A stretch of DNA of 64,000 nt from Ancylobacter pratisalsi (GCF_010669125.1 NZ_CP048630.1:3778001-3842000), one strand, 5' to 3'; numbered from the stretch's first letter, positions 8,799-17,678 are shown. Notes: generated by a model from the sequence alone, not told the origin. Translations and numbers: made by a program.

Positions 8799-9241
8799 GC
8801 GACGTTAAACCCCACGTCATGCACCTGATTGCGGGCGCCATGCTCGCCCTCTCTCTGGCCGCGGGACCCGCGCTGGCGCAGGACGCCTCTTCCGGTACGA
8901 CATTGGCGCCGGTGCCGGCGGGGGCGAGCAAACCCGCCCCCAAGGCGCCCTCGGCGGGGCTGGTGAACGACTACCCAACCGTTGCACGCGCGGACTATGT
9001 GTTTGGCTGCATGGCCGCGAACGGCCAGACGCGCCAGGCGCTGGAAAAATGTTCCTGCTCCATCGACACCATCGCGACGATCCTGCCCTACAAGAAATAT
9101 GAGGATGCGGAGACGATCCTCAGTGTCGGTCAGGTTGCGGGGCAGCAGTCGGAAATCTTCCGTTCCACCGCGATGTTCCGCGATATCGTCGCCGATCTGC
9201 GCCGCGCGCAGGCCGAGGCCGAAGTCACCTGTTTTTACTGA
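8795..9241 (+). CDS. Small periplasmic Cys-motif protein of unknown function
   Basis: A 148-residue product with a signal peptide (ending GPALAQDA), a Pro/Ala/Ser linker and a short mature domain starting near DYPTVARADYVFGCM. The domain holds one Cys, then CSCSID about 14 residues on, and a final Cys three residues from the C-terminus (TCFY), so disulfide pairing is likely. It overlaps the preceding exported protein by ATGA and is last in the pqq-containing run. No known function is recognised. Confidence 0.7.
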   Translation: MSDVKPHVMHLIAGAMLALSLAAGPALAQDASSGTTLAPVPAGASKPAPKAPSAGLVNDYPTVARADYVFGCMAANGQTRQALEKCSCSIDTIATILPYKKYEDAETILSVGQVAGQQSEIFRSTAMFRDIVADLRRAQAEAEVTCFY

Positions 9242-9299
9242 CGATACCTGCTTCGGCGGACGCAGCATCCTCGCCGCGAGGCCGGCGGGGGGCGGCCTC

Positions 9300-9327
9300 G
9301 TCCCGCTCGGCCGCAAGCGAGCGGGAC
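9300..9327. terminator. Hairpin between convergent genes
   Basis: A perfect 10-bp stem (GTCCCGCTCG/CGAGCGGGAC) with an 8-base loop sits between the ends of the pqq run and the SoxYZ-like gene. It has no long T-run, so termination strength is uncertain. Confidence 0.5.
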
Positions 9328-9343
9328 TTGGCAAATGTCGGGG

Positions 9344-10204
9344 TCAGCTCGCCGGCTTCAAAGCACCTTCGAACTTGCGTCCGTCGGTATCTCCGGCGTC
9401 GACGTGGATCGCCTTGCCCGAAGGTTCGTAAGAGAACTGGATCGCGGGATCCTCGCTCAGCGAAATGCCGCCGACCATGGAAAACACCAGATCATCGCCC
9501 TGCTTGACCTCGATATTGTCGACGAATTTCGCGGGAATATAGAGCCGCGTCACCTGGTCCATCTGCAGCCCCGAATAGTTGGGGTGCCGGATCATGAGCT
9601 GAAGCTGTGAAAACCGGCTCGCCTTGGTCGCGTCACCCTGCTTGGTGGGTTCGAGAACCCTCAGCTTCATCTTGCCGATGTTCTGCAGTGCGACCTCTTC
9701 GTCCTTCAGCGCCGGAGCCGAGCAGCCGCCCGAGGCCTTGACGAAGCGCTCGCTCATGTGGAGCCCACCATCGCTCAACTCGGCGATGGCGCGGATATAC
9801 GAATAGGAATTGACCCTGAGCCGGGTGCCGAGTGTCACATCGTGGCGCTCGCCGCCGAAGGTGAAGGTCGCGGCGACAGGGGCGGGGTTCTCGTCGACGA
9901 TCAGGGTGAGCTTCTTTACGGTCCGAGGGTCGCCCTCGGGCAGGGCAACCTCGATCGTGATCGGCACCATCGCCGCATCCTCGGCCCGGGTCGGGGCATC
10001 CAGACGCACCAACGGGCTACTGTCGGCGATCGGCCGTTCACCGAACACGTCGGGCTTCAGCGCGTTCCAGCTTTCTTCGGCGTTCGCCTCTTGCGCTCCG
10101 GCCGCGGAAACGGTGAGCGCGGAGAACAGGGCGACGGCGAGGACGAGGCGCAACCGATTGCGCAGGGTGCGCGGCGGGGTGATGTGCGTGGCTTGGCGAC
10201 GCAT
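9344..10204 (-). CDS. Quinoprotein dehydrogenase-associated SoxYZ-like carrier
   Basis: A 286-residue exported protein with a signal peptide (ending VSAAGAQEA). The N-terminal half resembles SoxY and includes KASGGCSAPAL, where SoxY carries the sulfur-binding GGCG end; the C-terminal half resembles SoxZ (LMIRHPNYSGLQMD). Such fused SoxYZ-like proteins are known beside PQQ-dependent dehydrogenase systems. It is convergent with the pqq run. Its job is not established; a carrier or maturation role in the periplasm is inferred. Confidence 0.85.
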   Translation of the reverse strand: MRRQATHITPPRTLRNRLRLVLAVALFSALTVSAAGAQEANAEESWNALKPDVFGERPIADSSPLVRLDAPTRAEDAAMVPITIEVALPEGDPRTVKKLTLIVDENPAPVAATFTFGGERHDVTLGTRLRVNSYSYIRAIAELSDGGLHMSERFVKASGGCSAPALKDEEVALQNIGKMKLRVLEPTKQGDATKASRFSQLQLMIRHPNYSGLQMDQVTRLYIPAKFVDNIEVKQGDDLVFSMVGGISLSEDPAIQFSYEPSGKAIHVDAGDTDGRKFEGALKPAS

Positions 10205-10400
10205 GGCTTGGCTCCCGGAAATTCGCCAGGTCGATTTAGCTATCGTCTTCCGCCCGGCTGTTGGGCTCGATCATACGCTTGAACGGCGTGAAATACAGGC
10301 ACAATGACGCGAGCCGCAAAAGACGCGCGCAGAGGTGCGCGAGCGCGCGCCGTCAAAGCGTGGGTGACTTTGCGGCCGGACTGCGGCAAAAGCGTTTTGA

Positions 10401-10412
10401 CGAGATATCTCG
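10401..10412. promoter_or_regulatory. Palindrome upstream of the GltS-type symporter
   Basis: CGAGATATCTCG is a perfect 12-bp palindrome about 73 bases before the symporter start, in the divergent spacer between it and the SoxYZ-like gene. It may be an operator. Confidence 0.3.
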
Positions 10413-10484
10413 ATCTCGTTCGGGGCCGCGGGCCCGGGCTGTGTGGCCCGGCCGGTCGCGGTTCGTGAAACCGCGCGAGGCACA

Positions 10485-11690
10485 ATGACGACGCTTCAGA
10501 CACCGGCCCTTCTGAGCTTCACCATAGCGATCCTTGTGTTCTTCGCGGGGGCGGGCATTAACCGGGCGATCCCGGTACTGCGTGCCTTCAACATTCCGGA
10601 AGCGGTGACAGGCGGCCTTCTGGCGGCGCTGGTCACTCTCATTGCCTATCGCTTCTTCGGCATGGAGATCAGCTTTGCGCTGGAAGCGCGCGACATGCTG
10701 CTGCTGTATTTTTTCACCGGCATCGGCCTCAATGCGAAGCTGGACGATCTCATTTCCGGGGGGCGTCCGCTTATCATTCTCCTCGCCCTGACGCTGGTCT
10801 ATCTGCTGGTTCAGAATCTCATCGCGGCCGCCAGCGTCGCGGTCCTCAGCCTGCCCCAGGGCCTGGCCGTATTTCTCGGTTCCGCATCGCTCATTGGCGG
10901 GCACGGCACCACCATCGCCTGGGCGCCGCTGATCTCGGAGCGTTTCAATCTCTCCAATGCGCTGGAGGTTGGCATCGCCACGGCAACACTCGGCCTCGTG
11001 GTGGCCAGCCTGGTCGGTGGCCCGATCGCGCGTTATCTGATCACGCGCTACAAGCTCAAGGGGCCGCGCACCGAGGTCGACGTCATCGGCCTGCAGCAGC
11101 GGGATAACGAGGCGGCGCACAACGATGTCAGCCATGTGAGCCTGCTGCGCACGGTGCTGGTGCTCAATGTGGCGATTCTGATTGGTTACGCGGTTGACGA
11201 GCTGATGGCGGAAGTCGCGCTGAAGCTACCGCTTTTCGTGGTCTGCCTGCTGGTGGCGATCGTGCTGACCAACACGCTGCCGCGTCTCTTCCCGCGCATG
11301 GCCTGGCCGACGCGCACCCGCGCCCTGGCGCTGGTCTCCGACCTGTCGCTGAACGTCTTTCTGTCGATGTCGCTCATGAGCATGCAGCTCTGGACGCTGG
11401 GTGGGCTGGGCCTGGCGCTGGCGCTGGTTCTGGCGGTGCAGACGGTGGTGGCCGTCGTCTACATCCTTTTCATCGTGTTCCCGGCCATGGGCAGGACCTA
11501 CGAAGCCGCCGTGATCTCTGCGGGTTTCACCGGTATCAGCCTGGGGGCCACACCGACCGCGATCGCCAACATGACGGCGGTGACGAAAACGCATGGAGCA
11601 GCGCCGAGGGCGTTCATTATTTTGCCGCTGGTTTCCGCCTTCTTTATCGATATCGCCAACGCGGCAGTCATTGGCTACCTCGCCCGTTGA
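10485..11690 (+). CDS. gltS: Sodium/glutamate symporter, GltS family
   Basis: Inner-membrane Na+-coupled carrier of the GltS family, 401 residues, the usual length. The sequence is nearly all hydrophobic segments. Typical features are the opening FTIAILVFFAGAGINRAIP, the conserved FNIPEAVTGGL and SASLIGGHGTTIAWAP, and the repeated-half motif GISLGATPTAIANM near the end. The ATG at 10485 is chosen over an upstream in-frame ATG (10443) because family members begin right at the first helix. No operon partner is visible; the actual substrate is inferred from the family. Confidence 0.9.
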   Translation: MTTLQTPALLSFTIAILVFFAGAGINRAIPVLRAFNIPEAVTGGLLAALVTLIAYRFFGMEISFALEARDMLLLYFFTGIGLNAKLDDLISGGRPLIILLALTLVYLLVQNLIAAASVAVLSLPQGLAVFLGSASLIGGHGTTIAWAPLISERFNLSNALEVGIATATLGLVVASLVGGPIARYLITRYKLKGPRTEVDVIGLQQRDNEAAHNDVSHVSLLRTVLVLNVAILIGYAVDELMAEVALKLPLFVVCLLVAIVLTNTLPRLFPRMAWPTRTRALALVSDLSLNVFLSMSLMSMQLWTLGGLGLALALVLAVQTVVAVVYILFIVFPAMGRTYEAAVISAGFTGISLGATPTAIANMTAVTKTHGAAPRAFIILPLVSAFFIDIANAAVIGYLAR

Positions 11691-11727
11691 GCGGATTTCT
11701 GCGTCGATTCGGTCAAGGAACCCGACC

Positions 11728-12042
11728 ATGCTGACACGCCGTTCGCTCCTCTCCTTGCTTGCAACCGCCGTCGCCGCCGTTCCCCTGGGCCTTGCCGCCA
11801 CCGATGAGGTGGAGGCGCAGGTCGTCATGATGGCGCCGCCGCCGCTCCGGCGCGAACCCCGTCCGGCCGCCCGGCGCGGCTGGGTATGGGTGCCGGGCTA
11901 CTGGACATGGTCGCGTGGGCGATGGGTGTGGGAGCCCGGCCGTTGGGTTCGCGCCCGTCCGGGCTTCCGCTATGCCGGCCCGAGCTGGGTGCGCCGTCGT
12001 GGCGGCTGGGTCTATGTGCCCGGACGCTGGGTGCGCATCTGA
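11728..12042 (+). CDS. Exported WxxGxW-repeat protein
   Basis: A 104-residue protein with a signal sequence (LTRRSLLSLLATAVAAV, arginine pair at its start). The mature part is Pro/Arg/Trp-rich with three copies of a short repeat: WVWVPGYWTW, WVWEPGRWVR and WVYVPGRWVR. This is the YXWXPGXW-type repeat found in many small alphaproteobacterial exported proteins of unknown role. It lies alone between the symporter and the F420 operon. Confidence 0.7.
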   Translation: MLTRRSLLSLLATAVAAVPLGLAATDEVEAQVVMMAPPPLRREPRPAARRGWVWVPGYWTWSRGRWVWEPGRWVRARPGFRYAGPSWVRRRGGWVYVPGRWVRI

Positions 12043-12180
12043 CCCTGCGGACCTTCGTGGAGCGTGGCGTGTTCCCCGTTCCCACGAGGAGATATCAACG
12101 CCTCTCCGGCCGGCGCTGTGTCCGGCCGGAGGGGGCATTCACACGGGGGCGGCGCCGTAAACGCGTTGCGGCGGCGTTGA

Positions 12181-12225
12181 TATGACGTTGTCATAAAAAC
12201 ATAAATCGCCATATTGTGCTGCACA
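12181..12225 (+). promoter_or_regulatory. Promoter and operator candidates of the F420 operon
   Basis: TATGAC-GTT-GTCATA (12181-12195) is a perfect inverted repeat, and TGTGC-T-GCACA (12215-12225) is a second. A TTGTCA at 12188 and TATTGT at 12212, 18 bases apart, could be -35 and -10 boxes, so both dyads would overlap the promoter. The TGTGCTG half of the second dyad recurs upstream of the ABC operon and between the two molybdenum hydroxylase genes. Confidence 0.45.
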
Positions 12226-12268
12226 TATATATCACTCTATCATGCCGTTGCAGCGGTGGAGGAATGAT

Positions 12269-13273
12269 GTGCTGAAACTGGGTTACAAGGCGTCGGCCGA
12301 GCAGTTCGACGCGCGTCAACTGATCGACTTCACCGTTTCGGCGGAGCGCTACGGCTTCGATTCGGTGTTCATCAGCGACCATTTTCAGCCCTGGCGGCAT
12401 ACCGGCGGCCATGCTCCGGCGGCGCTCGCCTGGTTGGGGGCGGCGGGGGCCTCGACCTCGCGCATCGCACTCGGCACCAGCGTTCTCACGCCGACTTTCC
12501 GCCACCATCCCTCCATGGTCGCGCAGGCTTTCGGCACGCTCGGCCAGCTTTTTCCGGGGCGGATCATTCTCGGCGTCGGGTCGGGTGAATCTCTGAACGA
12601 GGTTCCCGCGACCGGCGCGGCTTGGCCGGAGATGAAGGAACGCTTCGCCCGGCTTCGTGAGGCGGTGCGCCTGATCCGGCAGCTCTGGACCGAGGAGCGT
12701 GTGACCTTCGAAGGCGAGTACTACCGCACCGAGCGCGCGACCATCTATGACCGTCCCGAGCAGCCGGTTCCGATCTACATCGCTGGCGCGGGCCCGATGG
12801 TGGCGAAGTTCGCCGGGCGGCTCGGCGACGGCTTCATCTGCACCAGCGGCAAGCCGATGGAGCTGTATAGCGAGACCTTGCTGCCTAATGTCGCCGCGGG
12901 ACTTGAAGCTTCGGAGCGCGCGTCTGACACTTACGATCGCATGATCGAGATGAAGGTTTCCTTCGACACTGACAAGGCGCGCGCTCTGGCGGACACGCGC
13001 CTGTGGGCGGCGCTTGCGCTGTCGCCGGAAGAGAAGATGTCGGTGGAAGACCCGCTGCAGATGGAGGCGCTGGCCGATGCGCTGCCGGTGGACCGCGCGG
13101 CGCGGCGTTGGATCGTCTCGGACGATCCCGACGAGCATGTCGAGAAGATCCGTCCCTATGTGGAACTGGGTTTCCGCCATCTCGTCTTTCACGCCCCGGG
13201 TGAGGATCAGGAGCGCTTCCTGAAGCTCTATTCCGAACAGGTCCTGCCGCGTCTGCGCGCCGCGTTCGGCTGA
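12269..13273 (+). CDS. fgd: F420-dependent glucose-6-phosphate dehydrogenase
   Basis: Oxidises glucose 6-phosphate while reducing coenzyme F420, supplying F420H2. The 334-residue product agrees closely with mycobacterial FGD1 as I recall it (336 residues): [11 protein letters not shown] at the start, [15 protein letters not shown] with the catalytic His, [10 protein letters not shown], the GSGESLNE glutamate, DGFICTSGK with the phosphate-binding Lys, and [11 protein letters not shown]. The GTG at 12269 is chosen because GGAGG lies six bases before it; an ATG at 12242 has no ribosome site. It is first of fgd-cofE-cofD-cofC. Its presence in a proteobacterium is unusual. Confidence 0.9.
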   Translation: MLKLGYKASAEQFDARQLIDFTVSAERYGFDSVFISDHFQPWRHTGGHAPAALAWLGAAGASTSRIALGTSVLTPTFRHHPSMVAQAFGTLGQLFPGRIILGVGSGESLNEVPATGAAWPEMKERFARLREAVRLIRQLWTEERVTFEGEYYRTERATIYDRPEQPVPIYIAGAGPMVAKFAGRLGDGFICTSGKPMELYSETLLPNVAAGLEASERASDTYDRMIEMKVSFDTDKARALADTRLWAALALSPEEKMSVEDPLQMEALADALPVDRAARRWIVSDDPDEHVEKIRPYVELGFRHLVFHAPGEDQERFLKLYSEQVLPRLRAAFG

Positions 13274-13276
13274 GCG

Positions 13277-14032
13277 ATGGCCTCGCCCGCCCGCCTCGAA
13301 CTGATCGCCTTGCCTGGCCTGCCCCTGGTTCGTCCGGGCGACGATCTGGCGGTGCTGGTCAAGGTCGCGCTCGCCCAGGCGGAACTGCAGCTTGTCGCGG
13401 GCGACGTGCTGGTCCTGGCGCAGAAGATCGTCTCCAAGGCCGAAGGGCGGCTTGTGCGGCTCGACACCGTCTCGCCCTCGGCGCACGCGAAGGCCGTGGC
13501 CGAGGCGGTCGGCAAGGACCCGGCGCTGGTGGAACTGATCCTGTCCGAGAGCCGGCGCGTCGTGCGCCAGCGGCCGGGCGTGCTGATCGTCGAGCACCGG
13601 CTCGGTTTCATCATGGCCAATGCGGGCATCGACCAGTCCAATGTCGGGGAGGGGATGGCCCTGCTGCTGCCGGAAGATCCCGACGCCAGCGCCGAGCGTC
13701 TGCGCGCATCGCTTGCCTCGTCTGCCGAGATTGGGGTGGTCATCAATGACAGTTTCGGGCGACCTTGGCGGCTGGGCACGGCGGGTGTCGCGATCGGCGC
13801 CGCTGGCCTTCCCGCGATTGTGGACCGGCGTGGGGAGGTGGATCTTTTCGGCCGGCCACTTGAAGTGACCATGATCGCCTTCGCCGACGAAATCGCCGCT
13901 GCCGCTTCCCTGCTCATGGGCCCGGCTGCAGAAGGCCAGCCGGCGGTGCTGGTGCGGGGCCTCTCCTGGACCGCGCCGGCACACCCCGCGCGTGCGCTGA
14001 TCCGCGCCGAAGGCGAGGATCTCTTTCGATGA
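13277..14032 (+). CDS. cofE: Coenzyme F420-0:L-glutamate ligase CofE
   Basis: Adds the gamma-glutamyl tail to F420-0 using GTP. The 251-residue product has the CofE hallmarks: GDVLVLAQKIVSKAEGR, the run HRLGFIMANAGIDQSN, VVINDSFGRPWRLGTAGVAIG, and DLFGRPLEVT. It has the stand-alone length, not the fused two-domain FbiB form of mycobacteria. It starts three bases after fgd and overlaps cofD by ATGA, so it is translationally coupled in the F420 operon. Confidence 0.92.
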   Translation: MASPARLELIALPGLPLVRPGDDLAVLVKVALAQAELQLVAGDVLVLAQKIVSKAEGRLVRLDTVSPSAHAKAVAEAVGKDPALVELILSESRRVVRQRPGVLIVEHRLGFIMANAGIDQSNVGEGMALLLPEDPDASAERLRASLASSAEIGVVINDSFGRPWRLGTAGVAIGAAGLPAIVDRRGEVDLFGRPLEVTMIAFADEIAAAASLLMGPAAEGQPAVLVRGLSWTAPAHPARALIRAEGEDLFR

Positions 14033-14961
14033 AGGTGGTGGCGATCTCCGGCGGAATCGGCGGGGCGAAGCTTGCCCTTGGCCTCGACCGGGTGCTGCCA
14101 CCGGGCGCGCTGACGGTGATCGCCAATACCGGAGACGATTTCCGTCATCTGGGCCTGCACATTTCGCCTGATATCGATACGCTGCTCTACACGCTTGCTG
14201 GTCTCGACGATCCGGTGCGTGGCTGGGGGCGGCGGGATGAGACCTGGACGTTCATGCAGGCGCTGGAGCGGCTGGGCGGGGAGACATGGTTCCGGCTCGG
14301 CGATGGCGATCTCGCCACCCATGTTGAGCGCACCCGCTCGCTGGATGGAGGGGCAACGCTGAGTGCGGTCACGGCGGAACTCGCCGCGCGGCTTGGCATC
14401 GGCTCGGCCATTGTGCCGATGAGTGACGCTCCGGTGCGCACGCGGGTTGAAACCGACGAAGGCTGGCTCGATTTCCAGCATTATTTCGTGCGTCGGCAGT
14501 GCCAGCCCCGTGTGGTCGCGCTCGCCTTCGAGGGGGCGGCCTCCGCGCGGCCTGCGGCGGCCGCGCTGGCGGCGCTGGCCGATCCTGAACTGGCCGCCAT
14601 CGTGATCTGCCCGTCCAATCCCTATCTCAGCGTCGACCCCATTCTTTCCGTCCCGGGTATGGCCGAGGCTCTGAGGGCGAGCCCGGCACCGGTGATCGCG
14701 GTGTCACCGATCATCAAGGGGCAGGCGGTGAAGGGGCCGACGGCCAAGCTGATGGACGAGATCGGGCTCGTTCCCTCGGCCGCGACGGTGGCGGCGCATT
14801 ACGGAAGTCTCGTCGATCTTTTCGTCCTGGATGAAGCCGACGCCGGGCTCGATCTCGGCACGCAGATGGCGTGTGTGAGCGCACCCACGCTGATGCGCAC
14901 CCTCGACGACAAGGTGAACCTCGCGCGCCGCGTGCTGAAGCTTGCGGAACGGGCGACATGA
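14029..14961 (+). CDS. cofD: 2-phospho-L-lactate (or phosphoenolpyruvate/phosphoglycerate) transferase CofD
   Basis: Transfers the phospho-acid moiety from the GDP-activated intermediate onto Fo, giving F420-0 or a variant. The 310-residue product starts KVVAISGGIGGAKLALGL and contains NTGDDFRHLGLHISPDIDT, RGWGRRDETW, FRLGDGDLATH and CPSNPYLSVDPIL, all typical of CofD/FbiA. It overlaps both cofE and cofC. Which three-carbon acid is used cannot be read from the sequence; proteobacterial and Gram-negative types differ. Confidence 0.93.
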   Translation: MKVVAISGGIGGAKLALGLDRVLPPGALTVIANTGDDFRHLGLHISPDIDTLLYTLAGLDDPVRGWGRRDETWTFMQALERLGGETWFRLGDGDLATHVERTRSLDGGATLSAVTAELAARLGIGSAIVPMSDAPVRTRVETDEGWLDFQHYFVRRQCQPRVVALAFEGAASARPAAAALAALADPELAAIVICPSNPYLSVDPILSVPGMAEALRASPAPVIAVSPIIKGQAVKGPTAKLMDEIGLVPSAATVAAHYGSLVDLFVLDEADAGLDLGTQMACVSAPTLMRTLDDKVNLARRVLKLAERAT

Positions 14962-15656
14962 GCGCCGCCGAACCATCGGGTATCTGGGCGGTGGTTCCGG
15001 TAAAAAGTTTCGCCGCCGCCAAGCAGCGTCTGGCGGGCGCTTTCTCGCCCCGGCAGCGGCATGCGCTGGTGCGGGCGATGATGCGGGACGTGCTGGTGGC
15101 CCTGCGCGCCACGCGCGGGCTGGACGGCATTGTTGTCGTTACCGCCGATCCGGAGGCGGGACTGCTGGCGCGCGAGCATGGGGCGCAGCTTATTTTCGAG
15201 CGGGATGTGCTTGGGCTGAACACGGCCGTAGCGGAAGCTGCAGGTCGCCTCGCGGCACAGCGTGTCGGAGGCATGCTGGTGGTGCCCGGCGATGTTCCCA
15301 TGGCGACGCCGGTTGAGATTTCGGCACTCGTCTCCTCGCATCCGCCGGGGGTTGCCGTGAGCCTGGTGCCCGCGCATGACGGGCAGGGGACCAACGCGCT
15401 TCTGGTGTCGCCGCCGGACGTGATGGCCTTCTCCTACGGCCCGCTCAGCTGCGCGCTCCACGTGGCGACCGCCGAGATGCTGACGATCGAGCCGATGGTC
15501 CATGATCCTGCGGGCTTCCCTGGCCTGGCGCTCGATATCGATCTGCCGGCGGACATCGAGCGGCTCGGTCGGCTTGCACCCGCCTCCCATACGCGCAGGC
15601 TGTTGGAAGCCGAGGGATTGCTGGGCGTGGCGTCCGGGGCGCGGTCGACCGGTTGA
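14958..15656 (+). CDS. cofC: Phospholactate guanylyltransferase CofC (FbiD)
   Basis: Activates the phospho-acid with GTP for the CofD reaction. The 232-residue nucleotidyltransferase has the family start WAVVPVKSFAAAKQRL, the VVVTADPE strand, the LNTAVAEAAG segment and VPGDVPMATPVEI with the metal-binding acidic residue. The ATG overlapping the cofD stop is chosen; the frame is open upstream inside cofD. This completes the cofE/D/C set; the Fo synthase (CofG/CofH or FbiC) is not in this window. Confidence 0.9.
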   Translation: MSAAEPSGIWAVVPVKSFAAAKQRLAGAFSPRQRHALVRAMMRDVLVALRATRGLDGIVVVTADPEAGLLAREHGAQLIFERDVLGLNTAVAEAAGRLAAQRVGGMLVVPGDVPMATPVEISALVSSHPPGVAVSLVPAHDGQGTNALLVSPPDVMAFSYGPLSCALHVATAEMLTIEPMVHDPAGFPGLALDIDLPADIERLGRLAPASHTRRLLEAEGLLGVASGARSTG

Positions 15657-15672
15657 ATGGAGGAGGCGGCCA

Positions 15673-16413
15673 ATGGCCCATTTTGTTCTGGTCCACGGAT
15701 CATTCCACGGGTCGTGGTGCTGGCAGCGCCTGATTCCTCTGCTGCGGGCAGGCGGGCATGAGGTGACCGCGCCGGATTTTCCCGGCAGCGGGAAGGATAC
15801 CGCGCCGCCGGAGAATGCCGACCTCGCAAGCTATGCGACGCGTATCGCGGGAGCGATCGACGAGGTGCGCGGGCCGGTGATCCTCGCCGGCCACAGCATG
15901 GGCGGCATTGTCGCCTCGCAGGTGGCCGAGTGGCGCCCGCACCGGATCGCGGCGACGGTGTATATCAACGGGCTAATGCTGCGCCCCGGCGAGAGCCTCG
16001 TGAGCTTCCTGGCGGCCCACGCGCATCTGGGCGTCGAGGATCTGGTGCTGAAGAACATGCAGGTGTCGCCGGATGGCGCGACCGCGAGCTTTCCGGCGGC
16101 GGCCGCGGGCGAGGTTTTCTACAATTGCTGCCCCCCCGAGGACGCCGCCTGGGCGACGGCGCAATTGCGTCCGCAGCGGCTGAAGATCTACTCCGATCCG
16201 CTGGCGCTCACGCCCGCCCGCTTCGGCTCGGTGCGCCGCTTCTATGTCGAAGGGCTGAAGGACAATGCGGTCTCGCTTGCCTATCAGCGATCTATGGCTG
16301 ACTATACAGCCTGCGAGGAAGTCTTCTCCCTCGACGGCGATCATTCGCCCTTCCTGTCGGCGCCGCAGACGCTCGCCGATCGGCTGGAAGAGGTGGCGCG
16401 GCGCACCGTCTGA
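15673..16413 (+). CDS. Alpha/beta hydrolase of the plant-esterase/EstC type
   Basis: A 246-residue hydrolase of the hydroxynitrile lyase/methyl-ester esterase group. It begins MAHFVLVHGSFHGSWCWQR, the usual oxyanion strand of this group, carries the nucleophile motif GHSMGG, and has the catalytic His in DGDHSPFLS. It sits 16 bases after cofC behind its own GGAGG site, so it probably belongs to the F420 operon. The substrate is unknown; an ester or lactone of the catabolic pathway is a guess. Confidence 0.8.
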   Translation: MAHFVLVHGSFHGSWCWQRLIPLLRAGGHEVTAPDFPGSGKDTAPPENADLASYATRIAGAIDEVRGPVILAGHSMGGIVASQVAEWRPHRIAATVYINGLMLRPGESLVSFLAAHAHLGVEDLVLKNMQVSPDGATASFPAAAAGEVFYNCCPPEDAAWATAQLRPQRLKIYSDPLALTPARFGSVRRFYVEGLKDNAVSLAYQRSMADYTACEEVFSLDGDHSPFLSAPQTLADRLEEVARRTV

Positions 16414-16510
16414 CGGGGGTGGTCGCAAAGCAGGCAGAAAGGTCCGATCTGCCGTGAATATAGGCAAAAATGCGCTCGTGTGACGTATCGAGAGCGACGT
16501 TATCCTGAGT

Positions 16511-16540
16511 TTCTATAAACCAGCACAATTTGGCACAGAA
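16511..16540 (+). promoter_or_regulatory. ABC operon promoter region with TGTGCTG sites
   Basis: TATAAA at 16514-16519 could be a -10 box. Directly after it, CAGCACA (16521-16527, minus-strand TGTGCTG) and TGGCACA (16531-16537, minus-strand TGTGCCA) form a close direct repeat. The same TGTGCTG occurs at the F420 operon and at the molybdenum hydroxylase promoter. Confidence 0.4.
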
Positions 16541-16577
16541 CTTGGATTGTTCATCAGCATAGCTTTTGGAGTGCCTG

Positions 16578-17678
16578 ATGTCGTCAATCGCTTTCGTGTC
16601 CGTTTTCAAACGCTATGGGGAGGTCGATGCGGTTAAGCAGCTCGACCTGACCTGCGATGCCGGCGAGATGCTCGCGCTGCTCGGCCCCTCGGGCTGTGGC
16701 AAGAGCACGACGCTCAAGATGGCGGCGGGCATCGAGGCCGTGTCTTCCGGTGAAATCTATTTCGGCGACCGCCCGGTGTCGCGTCTGGCGCCGGGCGAGC
16801 GCAACATCGCCATGGTGTTCGAGGACTACGCTCTCTACCCGAACATGACCGTGTGGGAGAACGTGGCCTTTCCGTTGAAGGTCCGCGGCATCACCGGCCA
16901 GCCGGCTTCCGAACGCATTGGCGAGGTGCTTCAGCTTCTCGGTCTGCGGCAGATGGCCGATAGCCCGGTGCGCGGTCTCTCCGGCGGCGCGATGCAGCGC
17001 GTCTCCATCGGTCGGGCGCTGGTGCGCGACCCGGAAGTGATCCTGTTCGACGAGCCGCTCTCGCATCTTGATGCCGACCAGAAGGTTCAGCTCCGCGCCG
17101 AGATCAAGCGGCTGCAGAAGCTGCGGCAGGTCACCTCCATTCTCGTCACCCATGACCAGACCGAGGCCATCGCCATGGCGGATCGGGTGGCGGTGATGAA
17201 CCATGGCGTGCTCCAGCAGGTCGGCGCGCCACAGGAACTGTATGAGCGCCCGGCCAACCTTTTCGTGGCGAACTTCATTGGCGAACCGCCGATGAACCTG
17301 ATGAAGGCCGCGTTCACCGGCGGCGGCCAGGTTGCCGGAGCCGGCTGGGCGGCGACGCTGGAGGCGGCGCGCCTGCCGGTTCTCGACGTGGGCAACGGCG
17401 CCATCGTTGCCGGCATCCGCCCGGAGAACATCGCGGTGCAGGCGCCGGACATCGCCGGCGAGGGGCGCGGGACCATCGTCTATCGCGAGCCGCGCGGCGA
17501 TGCGGACGTGCTCACCGTGGCTCTGGAAGGTCCGGCCGGCGCGGCTGACCGCATCATCGCCGAGGTGCCTGGTCCGTCGCCTTGGCGCGCGGGGGACCGT
17601 GTCAGCCTGGGTATCGATGTGGGCAAGCTGCTCATCTTCGATGCAACGAGTGGCCGCAACCGGGAGGCGCTGCAATGA
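16578..17678 (+). CDS. CUT1-type ABC importer ATPase 1 (degenerate signature)
   Basis: A 366-residue MalK/UgpC-like ATPase with a C-terminal regulatory OB domain. Walker A GPSGCGKST (36-44), Walker B VILFDEP with Glu159, and switch His192 in LVTHD are intact. The signature reads LSGGAMQR, with Ala138 in place of the usual Gln, and the Q-loop position is Glu82 (FEDYALYP). It overlaps a second, different ATPase by ATGA, so the two likely form a heterodimer. The ATG at 16578 has GGAG six bases upstream. It is first gene of the importer/catabolic operon. Confidence 0.88.
   Translation: MSSIAFVSVFKRYGEVDAVKQLDLTCDAGEMLALLGPSGCGKSTTLKMAAGIEAVSSGEIYFGDRPVSRLAPGERNIAMVFEDYALYPNMTVWENVAFPLKVRGITGQPASERIGEVLQLLGLRQMADSPVRGLSGGAMQRVSIGRALVRDPEVILFDEPLSHLDADQKVQLRAEIKRLQKLRQVTSILVTHDQTEAIAMADRVAVMNHGVLQQVGAPQELYERPANLFVANFIGEPPMNLMKAAFTGGGQVAGAGWAATLEAARLPVLDVGNGAIVAGIRPENIAVQAPDIAGEGRGTIVYREPRGDADVLTVALEGPAGAADRIIAEVPGPSPWRAGDRVSLGIDVGKLLIFDATSGRNREALQ

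Noticed and set aside
12242..12268. Earlier ATG start for the F420-dependent glucose-6-phosphate dehydrogenase
   Set aside because: There is no ribosome site before 12242, while GGAGG is ideally placed before the GTG at 12269, which also gives the family's usual N-terminus.
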